Part shown: positions 14,571 to 19,289 of the stretch, one piece after another
Layout of the letters: the number at the start of each line of letters is the position of its first letter
Numbering within the stretch: the first letter of the stretch is position 1
Assembly (NCBI GenBank): GCA_030639305.1
Contig: DAOWCY010000135.1
Span: 1 to 19,289, forward strand
Reading direction: 5' to 3'
DNA length: 19,289 bases
DNA from: JAGLQA01 sp023135565
GTDB lineage: Bacteria; Acidobacteriota; Aminicenantia; UBA2199
Position numbers and translations under genes: made by a program
The notes under the pieces: generated by a model
Database searches by the model: none
What the model saw: the letters and a program-made list of their open reading frames with translations, nothing else
Told to the model about the DNA's origin: nothing

Positions 14571-14634
14571 AACAAAAGTTTTGCGGGGGTCCAGGGGGCA
14601 GTTTTTCAAAAGCGCCCCCTGGTCGCCGAAGGCA
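14571..14634 (+). repeat. Palindromic repeat, copy E (type 1)
   Basis: The arms CCAGGGGGC (14591-14599) and GCCCCCTGG (14614-14622) form a 9-bp stem with a 14-nt loop containing TTTTTCAAAAG. The right end CGCCGAAGGCA carries one change from the consensus. It lies 45-108 bp upstream of the EndoQ-helicase start codon, in or near its promoter region. Confidence 0.85.
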
Positions 14635-14845
14635 TCTATAATAGCAAATTTAACCGGAAATTACAATAATCAAAACAAATTTATCCAATCGGCACAATTA
14701 ACAGGGAATCTCCGGGAGAAAGTTTTCTCAGCAGGCAGGTTTTTTTTTCCCGCAAGCATGTTGAACATTTCCCCGCCTCTTCTTTTGCCGCAGAATTTGC
14801 ACGTTTGCACGCACCGCCCCCAACTGCGATGTCTTTTTTTGAGGC
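14635..14845. other. Intergenic stretch, no gene seen
   Basis: This region between repeat copy E and the terminator at 14846 holds no supported gene. It contains a small hairpin (GAGAAA, GT, TTTCTC) and two T-runs. An open frame from 14581 to 14862 on the plus strand starts inside the repeat and has no motif or codon character, so it is not called. Confidence 0.5.
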
Positions 14846-14895
14846 AAAAAAAAGGCAGGTAGGGAAGAAAATTTCTTCCCTCCTGCCTCTTTTTA
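14846..14895 (-). terminator. Strong bidirectional terminator after the barrel gene
   Basis: GGCAGG plus AGGGAAGAA (14854-14869, with T14860 bulged) pairs with TTCTTCCCT plus CCTGCC (14873-14887), a stem of about 15 bp. On the minus strand the stem is followed by a run of eight T, and on the plus strand by CTCTTTTT. It lies about 40 bp beyond the stop codon of the barrel gene and closes the ArsR-cytochrome-barrel operon. Confidence 0.85.
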
Positions 14896-14930
14896 TCTTA
14901 GCTACTATCTTCAGCGCTTATTAAATCAGG

Positions 14931-17096
14931 CTAATTAACGTAGGTGAATCCGGCAAAGAACGAGTAAGATTTTCCGGTGGTGTCGGTGAAAAGGTATTCG
15001 GCAATATCATCATAGAAGTAGTAATAAAAAGCGCCGTTTAAGTACCACTTTTTAGAAAGAGCAAATTTGAAACCCAACTCGGCGATCATCTGTTTCATGT
15101 CCAATTTGGAGTATTCGGCTACCCCGCCGTAATCGTCAAAATTCAAGGCTGTGGCTTCGCTTCCCGGTAGATAAGGAACTTGTGAGATGTCGATTATTAG
15201 GTCTTTCATTTCCGAAATAGAGTCGTTGTAATTGAAGCTGCAGTGCAGGGAGAACTTTTTGCCGGCCATGTAGCTGAAATTAACCAGTATCGTTTGGGTT
15301 TCGATATCATAGCCCATCATGTCGGTGAGCGTTCCTGTCATCCCACCGATAATACCGGCTCCGCAGCCCTCGAGAGCAGCAATGGCAAATAGGGAATCGT
15401 ACTTGTTCTTGTAGCTGTAATAGGTAGCGGAAACGGGGAATTTTTTTCCTAAAGCAAACCACATATTCACGCTCCACTGGGTCAGATCGCGGCTCCAAAC
15501 AGCGCCGGTCAGGTTGAGATTGTCATTGTCTTCGTTCCGGATTAGGAAATGACCGCTGACGGCAAATTTGGCTGAGGGACCCCAGAAAGCTCCGCCTTTG
15601 ATCTCTTTGACGGATTCGGGGAAGTTGGTGAGGGTGGCGCGCCTGTCGGCGTGCCATTGGAAGAACTGGACGCCTACGAAAGGATTGTCATAAGCCACTG
15701 TCTGCTGGGCGGGGGCAACACCGCCATATAAGTTGGCAAAAGGATCGCTGATGCTTCTAAACATGCCGCCGAGATTAAACTTTAAGCCTTTTACCGGCTT
15801 GAAAGTTAATTTACCTTTGAAGGTAGTGCTTTTGGTATTGCCAACGTCATAATATTCCCGTTTTACCTGCTTATACTCGGCGCCCAAACGCAGACGGAGG
15901 GTTTTGGCCAATTTGTACCTGAGATTGGCGTCGATGTCGAATACGCTTCTCGAAAGCGCCGAATTACGGATGAAATCGAAAGTGCCTACGCCGGAAACTT
16001 CGGCATAGGTAAAACCCACGTTGGGACCGCCTATGTCTAAGGGCTCATTGATATCCACAAAGACAGAATCATTGTCGATTTTGATCTGCCGGAAGCGGAT
16101 ATTGAAAAATCCTTTCCGGCCGATCCGGGATGAGAAAGCACCGGCCAAAGAGTTGGTTTTCCATCTCAGGTTGGCTGTGGTATTTTCAACCGCCGCATTT
16201 ACGAATTGGGCGGATAAGGTGCTGTTTTTGGCAACCGGCACCGCGGCTTTTACTAAGTGGGTATTCTTTTTGCTGTCGGGAATGCCGTCGAAAGGAAGTA
16301 CCTGGTCATCGCCCACTCCGATCCGGGAAGTAAATACCGGGATCATTTTTTCCGGGTGTTCGACTTTGAGGTAGTGGTTGGTGGGCGCTGCGTCCCGTTC
16401 TGTAAAGGTGTTGTTGGTGAAGGAGTAGTCGATACTGGCTTTCCCGAAACTAAAAACGCCGCCGATGCGGATATCCTGGTTCAGGTTGTTGATAGAGCGG
16501 GATTTTGCCACGACGTGGCAGGCCGAGCATTTGCTTAAAGTCCGGGCCTGGTATTCACCGCTGCGGTGTTCGTTCCGGTAGTCCACATAAATTTTCAAGA
16601 AGGAGAGTTTGGGGATGGTGATCTGGGTGCTGCTTTCCAGCAGGTAGCGGGTGATATGGTATTGGTCGGTGGGATTAAAATCCGTGACATAAGCAGCCGA
16701 TCTGGCATGACTAACGACGTCGATGTTGGTTAAAGGATCGTGATCGAGACGGTGATAAAGAGCGTCATAGGTGAATTTTTGTTTTAACACCCGGCCGAAA
16801 TCGAAACTCAGCTTATGAAACTGGTCTTTCAAGTCGCCGCGAAAATTGGAAAAGAGATTAAAATAGGTTTTGCCCGAAGCAGCGGCAATCTTCGCTTTTA
16901 CCACGGGACGTACTCCCTTGTCAACAGGACTGTACTCGTTTACTTTAAGCTGTTCGCCGTCTTTCGCTGTTGCTTTGGCGCCGATTGTCAACTTCACGTC
17001 TACTGTCTTCTTTGCCTCTTCTTTTTCCTCCGCGCCGATCAGGGGCAGCAGGAAAATCAAACCGGCAATTAATAATGTAATGGTTATTCTTTTCAT
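14931..17096 (-). CDS. MtrB/PioB-like outer-membrane beta-barrel of an electron conduit
   Basis: This 721-residue exported protein has a signal peptide (residues 1-22, ending LPLIGA) and then a long chain of alternating, aromatic-rich beta-strands, ending in an aromatic-containing segment (FFAGFTYVN) typical of outer-membrane barrels. Its length fits the MtrB/PioB family, whose members sheath a decaheme cytochrome so that electrons can cross the outer membrane. The decaheme cytochrome gene directly upstream supports this. A strong ribosome binding site, AAAGGAGGTC, lies in the 14-bp gap after the cytochrome stop. One oddity is a full haem-binding motif, Cys190-Ser-Ala-Cys193-His194, inside the chain; MtrB proteins are known for a CxxC pair, but a CxxCH could carry a haem. 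The family name rests on size, topology and context, not on a database match. Confidence 0.8.
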   Translation of the reverse strand: MKRITITLLIAGLIFLLPLIGAEEKEEAKKTVDVKLTIGAKATAKDGEQLKVNEYSPVDKGVRPVVKAKIAAASGKTYFNLFSNFRGDLKDQFHKLSFDFGRVLKQKFTYDALYHRLDHDPLTNIDVVSHARSAAYVTDFNPTDQYHITRYLLESSTQITIPKLSFLKIYVDYRNEHRSGEYQARTLSKCSACHVVAKSRSINNLNQDIRIGGVFSFGKASIDYSFTNNTFTERDAAPTNHYLKVEHPEKMIPVFTSRIGVGDDQVLPFDGIPDSKKNTHLVKAAVPVAKNSTLSAQFVNAAVENTTANLRWKTNSLAGAFSSRIGRKGFFNIRFRQIKIDNDSVFVDINEPLDIGGPNVGFTYAEVSGVGTFDFIRNSALSRSVFDIDANLRYKLAKTLRLRLGAEYKQVKREYYDVGNTKSTTFKGKLTFKPVKGLKFNLGGMFRSISDPFANLYGGVAPAQQTVAYDNPFVGVQFFQWHADRRATLTNFPESVKEIKGGAFWGPSAKFAVSGHFLIRNEDNDNLNLTGAVWSRDLTQWSVNMWFALGKKFPVSATYYSYKNKYDSLFAIAALEGCGAGIIGGMTGTLTDMMGYDIETQTILVNFSYMAGKKFSLHCSFNYNDSISEMKDLIIDISQVPYLPGSEATALNFDDYGGVAEYSKLDMKQMIAELGFKFALSKKWYLNGAFYYYFYDDIAEYLFTDTTGKSYSFFAGFTYVN

Positions 17097-17110
17097 CTGT
17101 CTGACCTCCT

Positions 17111-18037
17111 TTAACGAATCATCCCTTTACCCCGACCGGAAGTGGTCTGGGATGGGTTGTCGGTGCCGTGGATTTTGAAATGACACTGCGTACATTTGGT
17201 CAGGAAAGCCCTGCGCCAACCTTCGGTGCCGTGGGGATTCTGCGATGTCCACTGGGTGCTGGGTAGGGTCCTGGCATCGGTTAAGCCTAAGCGGCCGGCA
17301 TGGAAATGGGATTCATGACACTGCAAGCAGAGGAAAGGCTCGTTCTGTTTCAGCAGGTTGTTGGCAACTGTGCCGTGGGGATTGTGGCAGGAGAGACAGT
17401 CTTCGGTGACCGGGGCATGCTCGAAAACAAAAGGGCCACGCTTATCGGCATGGCAGGAGAAGCACAGGTCGTTTAACCTTTCGTTGGTTTTTAAATTATT
17501 GACCAACGAACCGTGGTGCTGGTGGCAGGAACTGCATTTCATTTTTCCCTCTCTCAGGGGATGATGAGAGGGATACATGGCTTGTACCCTGACGTCCTTG
17601 TGGCAGGCCATACACAGGTAAGGATCGCTTTTGATCACGCTTTTTCCTTTGTGAATGGGGTGGCATTTGCTGCAGGCCACTTCGTCGGGAGCATGATCGC
17701 TTAAATGCCAGTCCGAAGCTCTCATAGTGCGGTGGCATTTTAGACAGGCAGCGGAAGCCGCTTCGGCAGATGCGCTTTTGAAAGTGAAAATCTTAGCTGC
17801 ATCGCCTTCTTCGGCATGGGCGGCCCCGGGGCCGTGACAGGATTCGCAGCCTTTTTTCAGGCCCTTAAGTTCGAAATCCTGGATGCGGTAATGAACGTTT
17901 TTCTCGTAATTTTCCATTACGTCGTCGTGGCACTCTAAGCAGACTTTATCGCCTACGAAGCCTTCCGCGGCAGCGAGCGCGACGGTGGCAGCGAAGATAA
18001 CGAGAAAAAAGAGAAAAAGTAAGTTTCTTCGGTTCAT
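17111..18037 (-). CDS. Periplasmic decaheme c-type cytochrome, MtrA/DmsE-like
   Basis: The 308-residue protein begins with a signal peptide (residues 1-24, ending ALAAA) and contains exactly ten CxxCH haem-binding motifs, from Cys33 (CLECH) to Cys282 (CTQCH), plus many extra histidines that could be distal ligands (HH, HGT, HFHAG). The number of haems and the length fit the MtrA/DmsE/PioA family, which passes electrons from the periplasm through an MtrB-type barrel. The start has a strong GAGGAGG ribosome binding site. The gene follows the ArsR gene by 24 bp and precedes the barrel gene by 13 bp, so the three form one operon. No outer-surface cytochrome of MtrC/OmcA type is in the window. A dimethyl sulfoxide or metal reduction role is possible; the direction of electron flow cannot be told. 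Confidence 0.92.
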   Translation of the reverse strand: MNRRNLLFLFFLVIFAATVALAAAEGFVGDKVCLECHDDVMENYEKNVHYRIQDFELKGLKKGCESCHGPGAAHAEEGDAAKIFTFKSASAEAASAACLKCHRTMRASDWHLSDHAPDEVACSKCHPIHKGKSVIKSDPYLCMACHKDVRVQAMYPSHHPLREGKMKCSSCHQHHGSLVNNLKTNERLNDLCFSCHADKRGPFVFEHAPVTEDCLSCHNPHGTVANNLLKQNEPFLCLQCHESHFHAGRLGLTDARTLPSTQWTSQNPHGTEGWRRAFLTKCTQCHFKIHGTDNPSQTTSGRGKGMIR

Positions 18038-18061
18038 ATAACCTCCTCTATATTTTTTGAT

Positions 18062-18379
18062 TTAAGATTGTGTAACAGCAAGTCTGGAAGACATTTTTTT
18101 AATAATATTCTGCATATTGTCGATTACTTCCAGGAGTCCCGGTTCGCTCAAGGAGTAGTAGACGAAATTTCCCTGCTTTTCCCTGGTCAGCACCCCGGCC
18201 CGGTAGAGATCGTTCAGGTGGTTGGAGAGACTGCTCATAGAGACGTTTAATGCCTTATGCATATCGCTGACATTAGCTTTGCCCGTGCCTATATAGTGCA
18301 AAATTTTCAACCGTGTCGGTTTTGATATGGTTTTGCACATCACCGCGTAGAGTTCGAACAAATCGTCGTTTAGAATCAT
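18062..18379 (-). CDS. ArsR-family transcriptional regulator, first gene of the cytochrome operon
   Basis: A 105-residue winged-helix repressor of ArsR/SmtB type. Residues 20-70 hold the helix-turn-helix (SKPTRLKILHYI, MSSLSNHLNDLYRAGVL), followed by the wing EKQGNFVYYSL. The usual metal site ELCVCDL in the recognition-helix region is absent; the only cysteine is Cys15 in MCKTISKP, conserved in the paralogue at 18605. The signal is therefore unknown: redox, haem or a reactive sulfur species are options, none shown. It lies 24 bp before the cytochrome gene, so it probably regulates that operon and itself. Its own promoter places the transcription start at the ATG, giving a leaderless mRNA. Confidence 0.88.
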   Translation of the reverse strand: MILNDDLFELYAVMCKTISKPTRLKILHYIGTGKANVSDMHKALNVSMSSLSNHLNDLYRAGVLTREKQGNFVYYSLSEPGLLEVIDNMQNIIKKMSSRLAVTQS

Positions 18380-18384
18380 GGTAC

Positions 18385-18413
18385 TTTATACACTACCAAA
18401 TTTTAAAAGTCAA
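18385..18413 (-). promoter_or_regulatory. Promoter of the ArsR-cytochrome-barrel operon, leaderless
   Basis: On the minus strand TTGACT (18413-18408) is followed after 17 nt by TATAAA (18390-18385), then by only 5 nt to the ATG at 18379. No ribosome binding site is present. The -35 box is shared with the paralogous ArsR promoter (plus-strand AAAAGTCAAG at 18405-18414 and 18955-18964). Confidence 0.75.
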
Positions 18414-18467
18414 GAATTTTGAAGTTTTTTATTTGTGATATTTTAAATTTTTCTAATTTTAAAAGTC
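18399..18467. promoter_or_regulatory. Candidate ArsR operator: 13-bp direct repeats
   Basis: AATTTTAAAAGTC occurs at 18399-18411, overlapping the -35 box and spacer of the operon promoter, and again at 18455-18467, 56 bp upstream. Each copy contains the palindrome TTTTAAAA. AT-rich palindromes overlapping a promoter fit ArsR-type repression, but binding is inferred. Confidence 0.35.
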
Positions 18468-18551
18468 TTGAAATAGATTTCTTTTGAGCATGTCATTGAA
18501 TTTGGAAAGTGTGAAAAAAAATTTCTCCCTTGAAACCCTTTATTAACAAGG

Positions 18552-18590
18552 ATTTTTGAAAAATTCGAGTCCCCGGCGGGGGCACCCTCT
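18552..18590. repeat. Possible diverged member of the palindromic repeat family
   Basis: ATTTTTGAAAAAT (18552-18564) is followed by a GC hairpin, CCCC-GGC-GGGG (18571-18581). This order of an AT palindrome beside CCCCGGC resembles type 2 copies B and F, but neither shared end is present, so kinship is uncertain. It lies just past the stop of the second ArsR gene and could also act as a weak terminator for it. Confidence 0.25.
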
Positions 18591-18604
18591 TAAATTCGGT
18601 TTTT

Positions 18605-18928
18605 TTATTCAGCGGTTGATAGGAATTTTCGTTTAGAGGTGATGCATTTGACAATACCCTGCATCCGGTCGATCCCTTCCAGCAATTCCGGGTCTGTCAG
18701 AGAGTAGAAGACGAAATTTCCCTGTTTTTCTTTGGCCAAAACCCCGGAGCGGTAGAGGTCGTTCAGGTGGTTGGAGAGATTGCTCATAGGGATATCGAGT
18801 TCTTTTTGCAGGGAAGAGACGTTTCTTTTGCCTGTTCCTATAGCCTGGATAATTTTCAGACGCACCGGTTTAGAGATGGTGCGGCACATCAGTACGTAGA
18901 GTTCTAAGAATTCTTCATCGACAACCAT
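18605..18928 (-). CDS. ArsR-family transcriptional regulator, paralogue of the neighbouring one
   Basis: A 107-residue winged-helix protein, more than half identical by eye to the ArsR protein at 18062, including MCRTISKP, GTGK.NVS, LSNHLNDLYRSGVL and KEKQGNFVFYSL. It also has a second cysteine near the C terminus (IVKCITSK) but no classical CxC metal site. An open frame extends upstream to 19030, but MVVDEEFLELY aligns with the start of the paralogue, and a promoter ends 6 nt before its ATG at 18928, so I choose that start. The gene is separated from the operon by about 225 bp and has its own promoter. It probably arose by tandem duplication together with its promoter. Confidence 0.88.
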   Translation of the reverse strand: MVVDEEFLELYVLMCRTISKPVRLKIIQAIGTGKRNVSSLQKELDIPMSNLSNHLNDLYRSGVLAKEKQGNFVFYSLTDPELLEGIDRMQGIVKCITSKRKFLSTAE

Positions 18929-18934
18929 GGTGTT

Positions 18935-18963
18935 ATAATAAAGAAAAATCCCGCAAAAGTCAA
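18935..18963 (-). promoter_or_regulatory. Promoter of the second ArsR gene, leaderless
   Basis: On the minus strand TTGACT (18963-18958), a 17-nt spacer, TATTAT (18940-18935) and then 6 nt to the ATG at 18928. The design and -35 box match the first ArsR promoter, and again no ribosome binding site is present. Confidence 0.7.
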
Positions 18964-19289
18964 GCCCGCCGTGATGCTTCCGGCCCCCTGAAAAACCGTG
19001 CCGAGCTACCGCCGATCTCTCGGTATCCAACTATTATTTTCGTTTGCAGCCCCTCATATCGCAGCCGTTGGCCGCAGCCAAACACACCCCGTCGCTTCGG
19101 GGAAAAAGCAAAAGCCCCCTCAGCGCCACCCCTCTCAAGAGGGGAGTTTAGCTGGTCAATCAATAATCGTTTAGCAAGCCGTGTAGATTGGTAAGATTGT
19201 ATAACTAACGCAGCAATTCCCCATAGAGAGGAGAATTCTCGATAGCTCTTTTAGAGTTTACGAGCACATTCCCCTCTTGAATAGTGCCA
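18964..19289. other. Gene-free, hairpin-rich intergenic end of the window
   Basis: No gene is supported here. Two hairpins stand close together: CCCCG/CGGGG (19087-19102) and CCCCTCT/AGAGGGG (19129-19144). The minus-strand frame through them reads SPLERGG and SPKRRGV, a peptide pattern I recall from spurious proteins translated from a widespread intergenic repeat. A further palindrome GAGAATTCTC lies at 19231-19240, and the window ends with ATTCCCCTCTTGAAT. Confidence 0.5.
19087..19144. repeat. Double-hairpin intergenic repeat
   Basis: A 5-bp stem (CCCCG/CGGGG, 6-nt loop) is followed after 26 bp by a perfect 7-bp stem (CCCCTCT/AGAGGGG, 2-nt loop). It is unrelated to the type 1 and 2 repeats. 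Only one copy is complete in the window; CCCCTCTTGA at 19271-19280 may be the edge of a second. Confidence 0.4.

Noticed and set aside
14581..14862. Plus-strand open frame of 93 codons between the helicase and barrel genes
   Set aside because: It begins inside repeat copy E, has no ribosome binding site, no recognisable motif, and runs through the terminator stem.
18929..19030. Longer start for the second ArsR protein
   Set aside because: The extension crosses the TTGACT/TATTAT promoter and has no counterpart in the paralogue.
18960..19163. Minus-strand open frame of 67 codons upstream of the second ArsR gene
   Set aside because: It reads through two hairpins of an intergenic repeat (SPLERGG, SPKRRGV) and overlaps the ArsR promoter; it looks like a translated repeat.

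Overview
ORGANISM. The window comes from a Gram-negative bacterium of middling GC: it encodes an outer-membrane beta-barrel of MtrB/PioB type with a periplasmic decaheme cytochrome, so a respiring, probably anaerobic, lifestyle is likely. The secreted double protease built on PNGGE/NITW-type modules, the EndoQ-helicase fusion and the abundance of intergenic palindromic repeats suggest an uncultivated lineage; I cannot fix the phylum from sequence alone. No tRNA, rRNA, CRISPR array, transposase or phage gene was recognised. LAYOUT. (1) 1-5159: a well-formed promoter and a 1572-residue secreted protein with both a subtilisin-like (S8) and a clostripain-like (C11) catalytic domain, five beta-sandwich repeats, then a weak terminator and a 9-bp-period short repeat. 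(2) 5160-10064: a phosphonate biosynthesis cluster in two divergent transcription units. The plus-strand unit is pepM fused to a nucleotidyltransferase domain, then ppd; the minus-strand unit is an iron-type alcohol dehydrogenase of the phosphonoacetaldehyde-reductase kind, then a stand-alone LicC-like nucleotidyltransferase. Together they predict PEP -> phosphonopyruvate -> phosphonoacetaldehyde -> 2-hydroxyethylphosphonate, followed by nucleotidyl activation; the transferase using the activated product is not in the window. (3) 10046-10936: a GNAT acetyltransferase (probably leaderless) and a small HEPN-domain protein, minus strand. (4) 11125-14526: a 1133-residue fusion of an endonuclease Q-like PHP nuclease and a UvrD/PcrA-type helicase, a probable DNA repair enzyme. 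(5) 14846-18928: an ArsR-type regulator, a decaheme c-type cytochrome and an MtrB/PioB-like barrel in one minus-strand operon closed by a strong terminator, preceded by a paralogous ArsR gene with its own promoter. The pair looks like a trans-outer-membrane electron conduit under ArsR control. (6) 18929-19289: gene-free, hairpin-rich intergenic DNA. MOST NOTABLE SIGNAL. A roughly 60-bp palindromic repeat family occurs six times: four copies lie between genes and two lie in frame inside the EndoQ-helicase gene, in opposite orientations. Four copies share one hairpin with a constant 14-nt loop, and the outer stem bases change together on both arms. This resembles the Rickettsia palindromic elements that insert in frame into genes. 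One in-frame copy lies exactly at the nuclease-helicase junction.
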